Assembly (NCBI GenBank): GCA_910577035.1
Contig: CAJTKW010000008.1
Span: 1 to 64,000, forward strand
Direction: 5' to 3'
Source: an uncultured Acetatifactor sp.
GTDB lineage: Bacteria; Bacillota; Clostridia; Lachnospirales; Lachnospiraceae
Length of the DNA: 64,000 nucleotides
Shown: one piece after another, positions 7,658-15,891 of the stretch
Numbering within the stretch: position 1 is the stretch's first letter
Layout: the number at the start of each line of letters is the position of its first letter
Translations under genes and position numbers: made by a program
The notes under the pieces: model-generated
Database searches by the model: none
Told to the model about the DNA's origin: nothing
What the model saw: only the letters and a program-made list of their open reading frames with translations

Positions 7658-10012
7658 ATGAAATTCAGTAACGGTTGTTGGCTGCAAAAGGAAGGGACTG
7701 CGTGCTTTTCACCGGCGGAGGTGTATTTTACCAGGGTGGAACAGGATCAGGTAACGCTCTGTGCGCCTACCGGCAGGATCAACAGCAGAGGGGCCACATT
7801 GGGCGGCATTAATCTCACGATTCGGATTTCCGCGCCCTACCCGGAGGTGCTGCGGATACAGACCTTCCATTATCTGGGAGTACAGCGTAAGACTCCGTCC
7901 TTTGAACTTGCAGAGTCTGAGAGGGGACTTATGCAGGCCGAGGATACAAAAGAAATGCTGACCGTAAGAAACGGCAGCCTCAGAGTGGAGGTTTGTAAGC
8001 AAAACGGCGGGATTACCTTCTGGCGGGGGGAGGAGAAACTGACCTCCAGCGGGGCAAAGGATCTTGCATATGTGAAAACGGACTGGAAGGGAGACTACTA
8101 TAACCACAGGCAGGATGATGCCTATATGCGGGAACAGCTCTCCCTGGGGGTGGGAGAATTGATCTACGGGCTGGGCGAGCGATTCGGGGCATTTGTCAGG
8201 AACGGCCAGAGCATAGACATCTGGAATGAGGACGGGGGAACCAGTACGGAGCAGTCGTATAAGAATATTCCCTTCTACCTTTCTAACAAAGGCTACGGCG
8301 TGTTTGTCAACCATCCGGAGCGGGTTTCCTTTGAGGTTGCCAGCGAGATGGTAACGAAGGTGGGTTTTACCGTGGCAGGGGAGGAACTGGATTATTTCCT
8401 GATTAACGGGCCGACCATGAAGGATGTGCTGGTGCGGTACACGGATATGACGGGGAAACCGTCCCTGCCTGCGCCCTGGACCTTCGGACTGTGGCTGTCC
8501 ACCTCTTTTACCACCAATTATGATGAGGCTACGGTCAACAGCTTTGTGGACGGGATGCTGGAAAGAAAGATTCCCCTCTCCGTATTTCATTTTGACTGCT
8601 TCTGGATGAAGGATTTCTCCTGGTGTGACTTTACCTGGGATTCCAGAGTCTTCCCTGACCCGAAAGGAATGCTGGGCCGGCTTCATGACAAGGGGCTGAA
8701 GATCTGCGTCTGGATCAACAGCTATGTGGGGCAGGAATCTTCCATATTCAAGGAGGGTGTGGAAGGCGGGTACTTTTTAAAGCGAGAAAACGGCGACGTG
8801 TGGCAGTGGGATATGTGGCAGCCGGGTCTGGCCATTGTGGACTTTACCAATCCGGAAGCCTGTAAATGGTATGCGGGCAAGCTGGAAGCCCTGATGGATA
8901 TGGGGGTGGATTGCTTTAAAACGGACTTTGGTGAGCGGATTCCCACGGACTGTGTGTATTATGACGGCTCGGATCCCGGGAAGATGCACAATTACTATAC
9001 ATACCTTTATAATAAGACGGTTTACGAGGTGATTAAAAAGAAAAAAGGAGAGAAGGAGGCAGTCCTCTTTGCCCGTTCGGCCACCGCGGGCGGACAGAAA
9101 TTCCCTGTACACTGGGGCGGTGACTGTTGGTCCGATTATGTGTCCATGGAAGAGAGCCTGCGGGGCGGGCTGTCTCTGACCAGCTCCGGCTTCGGCTTCT
9201 GGAGCCATGACATCGGCGGCTTTGAAAGTACCTCCACACCGGACGTTTACAAGAGATGGTGTGCCTTTGGCCTGCTCTCCACCCATTCCCGGCTTCACGG
9301 CTCCACGTCATATCGTGTGCCCTGGGCCTACGATGAGGAAGCGGTGGATGTGGTGCGCTTTTTTGCACGGCTGAAGGCATCTCTGATGCCTTATCTGTAC
9401 CGCAATGCAGTGGAAACTTCAAGAACCGGTATCCCCATGATGCGCAGTATGCCGCTGGAATTCCCGGAGGACAGGAACTGTGCTTATCTTGCCTCTCAAT
9501 ATATGCTGGGCGACTCTCTGCTGGTGGCGCCGATTTTCCGGGAGGACAGCATGGCAGAGTATTATCTGCCGGATGGGATCTGGACCAATTATCTTACCGG
9601 TGAGGAAAGAGAAGGCGGAAAATGGTACAGGGAGAAGCATGGTTATCTGAGCATTCCTCTTTATGTAAAGGAGGGGAGCATTGTAGCGGAAGGCGCCCGC
9701 AATGAAAATGCCGTTTACGACTATGCCGACGGCGTGACCTTCCGGGTGTACCGCGTGAAGGACGGACAGACCCTGGAATCCGCGGTATATGATGAGGACG
9801 GAAACGTGGTATCCCGGGTTTATGTATCGAGAAGCGGGAATACCTGCAAAATTGAGGTTACTGCCGGGAAGCCCTGTTTGGTGAAGCTGATGAATGTCAC
9901 TCAGCCGGTTAAGGCCGGGGACGGAGAGCGTGAGCTGCCGTACCGGATGGAGGACGGGCATCATCTCACCATCGGTTTTGCAGGCAGCGGGGAAGCAGAA
10001 GTATTGTTTTAA
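7658..10012 (+). CDS. yicI: Alpha-xylosidase, glycoside hydrolase family 31 (YicI type)
   Basis: 784 residues, cytosolic (no signal peptide). GH31 enzymes of the YicI group release alpha-xylose from xyloglucan fragments such as isoprimeverose. The YicI signature VFHFDCFWMKDF is present; the predicted nucleophile is Asp423 in CFKTDFGERIP and the acid/base Asp489 in HWGGDCWSDY. Order: N-terminal beta-sandwich, (beta/alpha)8 barrel from about residue 270, C-terminal beta domains. Length matches E. coli YicI (about 770). AGGAGG-type site precedes the ATG. It appears monocistronic, between spoVAD and a hairpin at 10025. No xyloside transporter is adjacent. Confidence 0.92.
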   Translation: MKFSNGCWLQKEGTACFSPAEVYFTRVEQDQVTLCAPTGRINSRGATLGGINLTIRISAPYPEVLRIQTFHYLGVQRKTPSFELAESERGLMQAEDTKEMLTVRNGSLRVEVCKQNGGITFWRGEEKLTSSGAKDLAYVKTDWKGDYYNHRQDDAYMREQLSLGVGELIYGLGERFGAFVRNGQSIDIWNEDGGTSTEQSYKNIPFYLSNKGYGVFVNHPERVSFEVASEMVTKVGFTVAGEELDYFLINGPTMKDVLVRYTDMTGKPSLPAPWTFGLWLSTSFTTNYDEATVNSFVDGMLERKIPLSVFHFDCFWMKDFSWCDFTWDSRVFPDPKGMLGRLHDKGLKICVWINSYVGQESSIFKEGVEGGYFLKRENGDVWQWDMWQPGLAIVDFTNPEACKWYAGKLEALMDMGVDCFKTDFGERIPTDCVYYDGSDPGKMHNYYTYLYNKTVYEVIKKKKGEKEAVLFARSATAGGQKFPVHWGGDCWSDYVSMEESLRGGLSLTSSGFGFWSHDIGGFESTSTPDVYKRWCAFGLLSTHSRLHGSTSYRVPWAYDEEAVDVVRFFARLKASLMPYLYRNAVETSRTGIPMMRSMPLEFPEDRNCAYLASQYMLGDSLLVAPIFREDSMAEYYLPDGIWTNYLTGEEREGGKWYREKHGYLSIPLYVKEGSIVAEGARNENAVYDYADGVTFRVYRVKDGQTLESAVYDEDGNVVSRVYVSRSGNTCKIEVTAGKPCLVKLMNVTQPVKAGDGERELPYRMEDGHHLTIGFAGSGEAEVLF

Positions 10013-10024
10013 GGGGAGTGGGAA

Positions 10025-10070
10025 ATACGCGAAAAATTATTGACAAACAATAATTTTTCGTGTATTTTTT
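10025..10070 (+). terminator. Hairpin with U-rich tail after the alpha-xylosidase gene, overlapping operator 1
   Basis: A near-perfect 17-bp stem (TACGCGAAAAATTATTG with a 5-base loop and its complement, one G-T pair) is followed by TTTTTT. This could end the upstream transcript. The same bases hold the -35 box and first operator of the downstream operon, so the palindrome may serve both. Confidence 0.45.
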
Positions 10071-10098
10071 AAATATAGGATTATTGTTAAACAATAAT
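10036..10098 (+). promoter_or_regulatory. Promoter flanked by twin operators of the membrane protein-XRE operon
   Basis: ATTATTG-N5-CAATAAT occurs twice, at 10036-10054 and 10080-10098, with identical half-sites, the same spacer length and 44 bases between copies (about four helical turns). Between and over them lie TTGACA (10040-10045), 17 bases, and TATTTT (10063-10068). A dimeric repressor on both sites would cover the promoter. The XRE regulator encoded two genes down (11120-11365) is the natural candidate for autoregulation; this is inference. Confidence 0.6.
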
Positions 10099-10128
10099 TT
10101 TGCCCATCGAGGCAGAAAAGGAGGACAA

Positions 10129-11058
10129 ATGGGTTATATTGCGTTTCCCTGGGAGCAGGCGGGAATCCTGCTCAGAAAAATGTCCCTGGCGGGTGCTGGC
10201 GGAAACGCGGCAGCCTGGATCCTGTATCTGGTGTTGTGCGGATGGCCGCCGGTCTGCGGGATCCTGCTGGCCCGGCGGGGAAAGGGCAGCAGGGCGGACC
10301 TGCTGCTGCCGGTGCTGAGCCTTGTGCTGTTTCCCGGTCTCTGGCTGCTGGTAAATCCTTCTTATCTGGAGGGGTACTTATTTGCGGCAGGCATGGGGGA
10401 GATCGGGAAATGTGCCGTTTCCCTGACCATAGACAGTGTGCTCTTAAGCTGGCTTTTGCTGCGGTTCCTGGGGAACGGCACAAATCCGGGAAGGGTAAAG
10501 CTGCTGCGCAGCCTGGAGCTTCTGCTGGGCGTTTATGTGGTATTGGCAATCATAGGGATCCTGTTTCAGGGCGGCGGAGAGCTTCGGGAGGCCTGGAGGT
10601 CTGTGGGAGCGGCCGTGTCGGAGCCGGACCGGAAGTCCATGGACTGGCTGCCTGCGGCCGGGCCGTCCATGGGCCGGGGGGATAGGAGCATCGGGCTGAG
10701 CCGCTTTGTCCTGATACTGCAGATGCTCTGCCGTTATCTCCCCCAGGCGCTGGAGCTGATTCTGGGGGTGGCAGCGATAGGCTTTCTGCGCAGCTGCGAA
10801 CAGGGAAGCTTCCAGGAGAAGAGCCTGAAGCGGCTGCAGGGCTTGATGAAGCTGAGCGGATACTTCCTGGGAGCGGTCCTGGGGGGCAATGTGTGCGTGA
10901 ACCTGCTGCAGGTGGCGCTTGCCGGGTATATTTACAGTACCAGTTTCGTCCTTGTCCTTCCCCTTCGGCAGATGATTGTCATGCTGGGAGTGCTGCTGCT
11001 TTCCCGGTTCTGGCTGGAGGGCAAAAAGCTGCAGGAGGACAATCAACTGTTTGTTTAA
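10129..11058 (+). CDS. Polytopic membrane protein, DUF2975-like C-terminal half
   Basis: 309 residues with about seven to eight hydrophobic segments. The last 140 residues (FVLILQMLCRYLPQALELIL onward, closing with LSRFWLEGKKLQEDNQLFV) look like DUF2975, a four-helix membrane family nearly always encoded beside a small YozG-type XRE regulator, as here. The N-terminal half is an extra membrane region I do not recognise. Start chosen at 10129 because AAGGAGG lies at 10118-10124; an in-frame start at 10060 falls inside the promoter. Function unknown. Confidence 0.65.
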   Translation: MGYIAFPWEQAGILLRKMSLAGAGGNAAAWILYLVLCGWPPVCGILLARRGKGSRADLLLPVLSLVLFPGLWLLVNPSYLEGYLFAAGMGEIGKCAVSLTIDSVLLSWLLLRFLGNGTNPGRVKLLRSLELLLGVYVVLAIIGILFQGGGELREAWRSVGAAVSEPDRKSMDWLPAAGPSMGRGDRSIGLSRFVLILQMLCRYLPQALELILGVAAIGFLRSCEQGSFQEKSLKRLQGLMKLSGYFLGAVLGGNVCVNLLQVALAGYIYSTSFVLVLPLRQMIVMLGVLLLSRFWLEGKKLQEDNQLFV

Positions 11059-11089
11059 GGAAGGGATGATTTCATCAGCGTTTCCTTAA
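11055..11089 (+). repeat. 35-bp palindromic repeat, copy 1
   Basis: TTAAGGAA and TTCCTTAA close a hairpin whose centre is GATGATTTCATC. Read on the minus strand it matches the palindrome at 42788-42822 at about 29 of 35 positions, and several differences are paired changes that keep the stem. It starts at the end of the membrane-protein gene (stop 11056-11058) and has no U-tract, so it is an intercistronic hairpin rather than a typical terminator. Confidence 0.65.
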
Positions 11090-11119
11090 GTACCGTCTGC
11101 ATGGCGGAAGGGAGAAAGC

Positions 11120-11365
11120 ATGGGAATACGAATTCATCTGGATGAGCTCCTGCGGGAACGACATATGACCTCTAAAGAACTGTGTGCACTGGTGGGGATT
11201 ACGGAGGCAAATCTGTCCATTCTGCGCAGCGGAAAGGCGAAGGGAGTACGATTTGGCACCATTAACCGCATTTGCTATTATCTGCAGTGCGATGTGGGAG
11301 ATATTTTGAAATTTGACGGGAAACTGAATGACGGGCAGCAGGAAGGAGAAGAAGCGTATGAATAA
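11120..11365 (+). CDS. XRE-family (YozG-type) transcriptional regulator
   Basis: 81 residues, almost entirely a Cro/CI helix-turn-helix: MTSKELCALVGITEANLSIL is the HTH and TINRICYYLQCDVGDILKF the closing helices. Small regulators of this type accompany DUF2975 membrane proteins. Operon position between the membrane protein and a lipoprotein suggests the three act together, perhaps with the membrane protein as sensor. The twin palindromes at 10036-10098 are its likely targets. GGGAG precedes the ATG at a good distance. The 3' end overlaps the lipoprotein gene by 8 bases. Confidence 0.9.
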   Translation: MGIRIHLDELLRERHMTSKELCALVGITEANLSILRSGKAKGVRFGTINRICYYLQCDVGDILKFDGKLNDGQQEGEEAYE

Positions 11366-12329
11366 AGGCGGGAACGGAAACGATACGAATCAGGCGGCGG
11401 ATCGGGGTGGTGAAACAGTGCGGCGCCGGATTGGCCGCCGGGCCGGGCAGCGGCTTCTGCCCGCCCTGTGCCTTTCGATCTGTCTCCTGACCGGCTGCAG
11501 CCTTGCACGGGAGGAGGTCCCCGCCCGGGAGGAAGACCGGCTGGCGGGTTTCCTGATTACGGAGCAGCATCTTCACAGCGGTACGCCGGAGCTGAAGATG
11601 GGCCCGGACGGGAAGGTGGCCTTTGTGGAAGAGGACGTTAAAATTCCCGGCATTGTCCTCTATGACCAATCCGGCCGTCCTGACGGCGTGGCCTTTGAAG
11701 GAATAGAAGGATATGCGCTCTGTGACCTCAAAGTATGGGAGGAAGAATCCGGGATCTATGCCGGTTACATTATGGGAGACGAAATCTTTTCGGATGTACA
11801 CTGGGTATCGGGAGATACGGACTCGGCGGAGGCTACGGTCTATGTGGAGCAGGGAAGGAGCGGTTGTTACTATTTTAATCCGATTTACCAGACTACGGCG
11901 GGGGAGGTCTATCTGCTGCCGGGTACCGGATTAGCCTCCGGAACGGGGATGAGCGGGGAGACCATGTCTCACAGCATGTCCTGGGAAAGGACGTTCCGCA
12001 AGGGAGAGGAGGAGAAGAAGGAGGGCAGCAGCTATACCCTGCACATTACTTATGCGGATCTGCCCGGGGCGCAGGAGCTGCTGTTTTTCCGGGAGGACGG
12101 CAGTATTCTCGGGAGCATGGGAAACGAAGAGCTTACGGAATTGTGGGCGGCGGAGCTGTGGGAGCTGAAGGTTCCTCCGGAGGCGGCCTGGCTGGTTCTG
12201 GAGCAGGAAGAAAGCGGCGGGGAAACCGGTCGCACATTCTGCAACAGGGGCGACGGGAGGCTGGAATTCCTGGAAAGCGGGGAAAACGGATATTTGGTCA
12301 AGCGGTCGGTAAATCTGCAGTGGGAGTGA
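11358..12329 (+). CDS. Putative lipoprotein of unknown function
   Basis: 323 residues with a lipoprotein signal: a basic region (RRRIGRRAGQR), hydrophobic LLPALCLSICLL and lipobox LLTGC with Cys47. The n-region is long; a GTG at 11418 would give a more usual 27-residue signal. The mature part is mostly beta-strand-like, with no domain I recognise. Gene overlap with the XRE regulator places it in the same operon. The site GGAGAAGAAG precedes the ATG at 11358. Confidence 0.7.
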   Translation: MNKGGNGNDTNQAADRGGETVRRRIGRRAGQRLLPALCLSICLLTGCSLAREEVPAREEDRLAGFLITEQHLHSGTPELKMGPDGKVAFVEEDVKIPGIVLYDQSGRPDGVAFEGIEGYALCDLKVWEEESGIYAGYIMGDEIFSDVHWVSGDTDSAEATVYVEQGRSGCYYFNPIYQTTAGEVYLLPGTGLASGTGMSGETMSHSMSWERTFRKGEEEKKEGSSYTLHITYADLPGAQELLFFREDGSILGSMGNEELTELWAAELWELKVPPEAAWLVLEQEESGGETGRTFCNRGDGRLEFLESGENGYLVKRSVNLQWE

Positions 12330-12336
12330 ACGGACG

Positions 12337-12365
12337 TTGACAATTCGGCCGAAATAAGCTACCTT
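12337..12365 (+). promoter_or_regulatory. Putative promoter before the 12372 gene
   Basis: A full TTGACA (12337-12342) is followed after 17 bases by TACCTT, a weak -10. The start of the gene is only a few bases downstream of the expected transcription start and has no clear Shine-Dalgarno site, so a nearly leaderless message is possible. Confidence 0.35.
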
Positions 12366-12371
12366 TATTAC

Positions 12372-13073
12372 ATGAAAACGAAAAAAGCCATGAGAAAAAC
12401 CGTATCTGTACTTTTATTCCTGACGCTGAGTATTTCCACTGTCCTGCTGGCGTATCTGTACTTTTCTTCCCCGGAGGATAAGAAGCTTTCCGGGGAGTGG
12501 ACCGCAAAGCTGGACATGACGGAGCAGGCTGCGGCCGCCGCGTATGGCTGGCTGCAGGAGATAGAAGCCGTTACCGTCTCCCTGGATGATCTGGAAGCCT
12601 GTATGCAGGAGTTGAGCATTCAGGCGGATCTGACACTGGAGCAGACCACCCGGTCCGGGGGAACCTTCCACGGGGAGATTCTGCCGGAAAGCTATGATGC
12701 CTGTGAGCAGGCTGCCTATGAGGCGCTTGCCGGTACCTTTCGCAAGCTTGTGGCCCGGAGGCTTCAGCTGGCAGGCTATACGGGAAGTACGGAGGAGGAT
12801 GCCGTGGAGGCGCTGATTCGGGAGACCTTCGGTATGTCCGCCGTGGAGTATCTGCGGGCCTGCGGGCCCGTCCTGCTCCCTTCCCGGGAAGAGCTGCAGG
12901 CCCGGTATGGCGGCAGCGGTACCTATGAGATGGCGGAGGGCTTCCTGATCCGGGAATATGATACCGATGCTCCGGGTCCCCCGAGGTCGGAGCGCTGCAT
13001 CCGGCAGGGGGCAGATTTGATCCTGGCCGGGGAGGACGGTCCGGTGATGCGGTATATTTTGAGGGAGCCCTGA
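12372..13073 (+). CDS. Membrane-anchored protein of unknown function
   Basis: 233 residues with one N-terminal hydrophobic segment (SVLLFLTLSISTVLLAYLYF) after a basic start, so probably anchored with the bulk outside. The middle is helical and rich in Ala/Glu, and the motif SAVEYLRACGPVLLPSREEL has some likeness to helical peptidyl-prolyl isomerase (SurA/PrsA-like) N-domains, but I cannot support a family. It sits 38 bases before a D,D-carboxypeptidase gene, so a role at the cell envelope is a guess. No convincing ribosome binding site is visible. Confidence 0.65.
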   Translation: MKTKKAMRKTVSVLLFLTLSISTVLLAYLYFSSPEDKKLSGEWTAKLDMTEQAAAAAYGWLQEIEAVTVSLDDLEACMQELSIQADLTLEQTTRSGGTFHGEILPESYDACEQAAYEALAGTFRKLVARRLQLAGYTGSTEEDAVEALIRETFGMSAVEYLRACGPVLLPSREELQARYGGSGTYEMAEGFLIREYDTDAPGPPRSERCIRQGADLILAGEDGPVMRYILREP

Positions 13074-13111
13074 GGAAATGATGGATTTGTCGGGGTTTCC
13101 GGCAGAGGTGA

Positions 13112-14617
13112 ATGGATATGAAAACGATATTGCGGAAAACAAGCTGTGTTTTGCTGGCCGTAATCCTGTTTTGCTCCGTGCTGCCCCTTAAGGCGGCCGC
13201 CAGCTATGAAATTTCCGGGACCTGTCAGGTACAGGTGGACGGCGGCACCGTATACACGGTAAAGACGCTGGATTACAGCTATGAACACAATACCTATCTC
13301 TCCCTGCGGGACCTGGCCATGCTTTTAAAGGGAACGGGGAAGGAATTTTCCCTGGAGGTCAGGAAAAACGCCGTTTCCCTGAATCCGGGAGAGGGCTATG
13401 TGCCTGCGGGCACGGAAAATGCCACCTGGGAGACCGGCAGGGATCCGAACCTTACCCTGCGCAGGAACGAATTTAAAGTAAGCGGGCAGGATGTGCGCTA
13501 TTATACATTGATTATGAAACTGGCCTCCGGCGATTATGATTGCTTTATGATGGCGGCGGATCTGGCCATGATCCTGGATATGGACATTACCGCTTCCGGG
13601 GACGGGCTGCTGCAGATTGATACCGGGAGCCCCCTGCGCGTGCTGCCGGCCGAACTGGAACAGGCAGGATATTTTTACGGGGTCAACGGTGTGCTGGTGG
13701 GGGATGCCACCACGGGAGAGGTTTATTATCAGTACCAGTCCGATGTGCCCTGCCCCATTGCCAGTACCTCCAAGCTTATGACCTGCCTTCTGGCCATGGA
13801 GGCCATCGGGACAGGGGAGATCACGGCGGAGGACGTCTTTACCGTTTCCGGGAAAGCAAGTGCGCTGGCGGCTTCGGACGACGGTGTCATCTCCCTGAAG
13901 CAGGGGGAGCAGATTACGGTGCAGGATCTGCTGCTGGGGGCTCTCCTGCCCTCCAGCAATGAGTGTGCGTTGTGTCTGGCCGAAGGGCTTGCCGGCTCGG
14001 AGGAGGCCTTTGTGGAAAGGATGAACCGGAAGGCCCGGGAGCTGGGACTTTCCCAGGCCCTCTTTTTCAACAGCAACGGTCTGCCCGTCTATACGGAGGA
14101 TCCCGTTCCCGCCAAGTGCCAGAACCGTATGAGCGCATCGGATATGTTCCGGCTGGCCTCATATCTCCTGCGGGTATATCCCCAGGTTAAGGACATCACG
14201 TCTTTGCGGGAAGCGGTTTTAAGCGCTAACGGGTACACGGCGAAAAATACCAATCCCCTCCTGTACAATCTGCCCGGTGTTACCGGCCTGAAGACAGGAA
14301 CTACCAATAAAGCCGGCGCCTGCCTGGTGACGTCCCTGGCGGCGGATGACGGGGTTATGGAGCATGATCTGGTGGTGGTGGTGCTGGGCACCGAGGATAC
14401 CGTGGAGCGGGGGCGCGTCTCGGGCCTGCTGGCAAAATACGCCCTGCAGGCCTTCGCGGAAGGCAGGGGACCGGGGGCGGAAAGCGGAAAGACAGGAACG
14501 GAAGGCGGGAAAGCAGGGATGCCGGCCCGGCAGCCGGGAGAGCTGCCCACCCATGCCGAGGCGGCGGTGGAAAGGATTCTCAGGACTGCTTGCGGAATTT
14601 GGAAAAGCGGTTTATAA
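13112..14617 (+). CDS. D-alanyl-D-alanine carboxypeptidase (PBP5/DacF family) with N-terminal stalk domain
   Basis: 501 residues. A signal peptide (CVLLAVILFCSVLPLKAAA) is followed by about 160 residues that look like the copper amine oxidase-like N-domain (YLSLRDLAMLLKG, DCFMMAADLAMILDM), often found on wall enzymes. The S11 peptidase domain follows: SxxK is STSK with Ser218 and Lys221, SxN is SSN in PSSNECAL, and the third motif is KTG in GLKTGTTN. It trims the terminal D-Ala from peptidoglycan. The C-terminus has a Gly/Lys/Glu-rich tail and a short amphipathic end. The start could also be the ATG at 13118. Confidence 0.92.
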   Translation: MDMKTILRKTSCVLLAVILFCSVLPLKAAASYEISGTCQVQVDGGTVYTVKTLDYSYEHNTYLSLRDLAMLLKGTGKEFSLEVRKNAVSLNPGEGYVPAGTENATWETGRDPNLTLRRNEFKVSGQDVRYYTLIMKLASGDYDCFMMAADLAMILDMDITASGDGLLQIDTGSPLRVLPAELEQAGYFYGVNGVLVGDATTGEVYYQYQSDVPCPIASTSKLMTCLLAMEAIGTGEITAEDVFTVSGKASALAASDDGVISLKQGEQITVQDLLLGALLPSSNECALCLAEGLAGSEEAFVERMNRKARELGLSQALFFNSNGLPVYTEDPVPAKCQNRMSASDMFRLASYLLRVYPQVKDITSLREAVLSANGYTAKNTNPLLYNLPGVTGLKTGTTNKAGACLVTSLAADDGVMEHDLVVVVLGTEDTVERGRVSGLLAKYALQAFAEGRGPGAESGKTGTEGGKAGMPARQPGELPTHAEAAVERILRTACGIWKSGL

Positions 14618-14656
14618 TAAGTGTCAGCAGACAGGGGAGTGAAGGAATTGCGCAGG

Positions 14657-14890
14657 ATGGAATTTAAGATGGAGCGACCGGGGCTTCTGGAGGCGGGGCA
14701 GGAAATCACCGTGACGGAAGGGGTGCTTCCCAGCAACTATTATTATACAATCGATCCGGCCCTTGCCATGTCGGCCAATATTCCTTTCCGGGACCGGCTG
14801 AAGAGCAGCAGAGGCGTGGTGACGGATGTCATTGAAAATGCCAGAGGCTTTTATGTCACGGCAGAGTTTGACGAGCCGGAAACAGAATAG
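14657..14890 (+). CDS. Small conserved-looking protein of unknown function
   Basis: 78 residues from this ATG. The sequence is compact and soluble-looking: EAGQEITVTEGVLPSNYYYT, ALAMSANIPFRDRLKSSRG, VVTDVIENARGFYVTAEFDE, with alternating strand patterns suggesting a small beta-barrel. I do not know a function. GTG at 14621 or 14639 and TTG at 14648 are other in-frame starts; GAAGGA at 14641-14646 fits the ATG at 14657 and the AGGGGAG at 14632-14638 fits the TTG. It lies between the carboxypeptidase and ridA in the same direction. Confidence 0.7.
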   Translation: MEFKMERPGLLEAGQEITVTEGVLPSNYYYTIDPALAMSANIPFRDRLKSSRGVVTDVIENARGFYVTAEFDEPETE

Positions 14891-14938
14891 CATACCAAAT
14901 GTAGCATCAGAAAAACAGCATCAGAAAAGGAGATTCCT

Positions 14939-15313
14939 ATGTTAAAGAAAATTTCAACGGAAAAGGCACCTGCGGCCATCGGGCCGTATTCCCAGGGGAT
15001 AATTGTAAACGGCCTGCTCTTTGCCTCAGGCCAGATTCCCATCGACCCGGCGACGGGTGAGATTGAGGGGACGGATATTGCGTCCCAGGCGGAACGGGTC
15101 TGCAGGAATATCGGGGAGCTGCTGACAGCGGCAGGGACGGATTATACAAGGGTGGCAAAGACGTCCTGTTTTCTGGCGGATATGGGAGATTTCGCTGCTT
15201 TTAATGAGGTATACGCCAGGTATTTCACGGAAAAGCCCGCCAGGAGCTGCGTGGCGGTGAAGACGCTTCCGAAGAACGTGCTTTGCGAGATCGAGGTAAT
15301 CGCGGAAGTTTAA
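14939..15313 (+). CDS. ridA: RidA family enamine/imine deaminase
   Basis: 124 residues, full length for the family. RidA hydrolyses reactive enamines and imines made by PLP enzymes such as threonine dehydratase. Family hallmarks: AAIGPYSQGI, LLFASGQIPIDPATGEI, the substrate-binding Arg in PARSCVAV and the Glu in LCEIEVIAEV. An AAAAGGAG site precedes the ATG. A strong hairpin 15 bases after the stop ends the unit. Confidence 0.95.
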   Translation: MLKKISTEKAPAAIGPYSQGIIVNGLLFASGQIPIDPATGEIEGTDIASQAERVCRNIGELLTAAGTDYTRVAKTSCFLADMGDFAAFNEVYARYFTEKPARSCVAVKTLPKNVLCEIEVIAEV

Positions 15314-15327
15314 TACGTCAAAAGCAT

Positions 15328-15370
15328 GGGCTGTCGTACTGCTTCTCCGGTGCAGTGCGACAGCCCTTTG
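15328..15370 (+). terminator. Rho-independent-type terminator after ridA
   Basis: GGGCTGTCGTACTG pairs with CAGTGCGACAGCCC (14 bp, one G-T) around an 11-base loop, followed by TTTGTGT. The T-run is short, so termination may be partial and let some transcription continue into aroK. Confidence 0.75.
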
Positions 15371-15393
15371 TGTGGAATTATGAGGAAATATAT

Positions 15394-15891
15394 ATGAAGG
15401 ATACGGTGGTTCTGATTGGAATGCCTGGAGCGGGAAAGAGTACGGTGGGGGTAGTGCTGGCCAAAAGGCTGGGGTACCGCTTTGTGGACTCTGACCTGGT
15501 GCTTCAGGAGAAATGCGGAAAGCTGCTTCATGAGCTGATTGAAGAGAAGGGAATCGAGGGTTTCTGGCAGCTGGAGAATGAAGTGAATGCTTCTTTGAAT
15601 ACGGAAAGATGTGTGATTGCCACGGGAGGGAGCGCGGTCTACGGCAGGGAAGCCATGGAGTACCTGCGGGAGAGAGGTACAATGGTCTATCTGAAGCTGT
15701 CCTGCGGGGAACTGCGGATGCGTCTGGGAGATTTGAACGAACGGGGTGTGACTCTGCGGCCGGGGCAGACGCTGGAGGCCCTGTATGAGGAACGCCGTCC
15801 CCTGTATGAGAAATATGCCCATCTGACGGTTGCGTGTGAAGGCAGGATGCTGCGGGAGATCGTGGCGGAAATTGCGGGGAGGTTGAAATGA
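15394..15891 (+). CDS. aroK: Shikimate kinase
   Basis: 165 residues; phosphorylates shikimate in aromatic amino-acid synthesis. Walker A is GMPGAGKST, the shikimate-binding Asp lies in RFVDSDLVLQ, the GG loop is VIATGGSAV, and the lid Arg lies in GVTLRPGQTLEALYEERRPLY. GAGGA at 15382-15386 selects the ATG at 15394 over upstream in-frame codons. The stop overlaps the next start (ATGA), pairing it with an exporter. No other shikimate pathway gene is nearby. Confidence 0.9.
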   Translation: MKDTVVLIGMPGAGKSTVGVVLAKRLGYRFVDSDLVLQEKCGKLLHELIEEKGIEGFWQLENEVNASLNTERCVIATGGSAVYGREAMEYLRERGTMVYLKLSCGELRMRLGDLNERGVTLRPGQTLEALYEERRPLYEKYAHLTVACEGRMLREIVAEIAGRLK

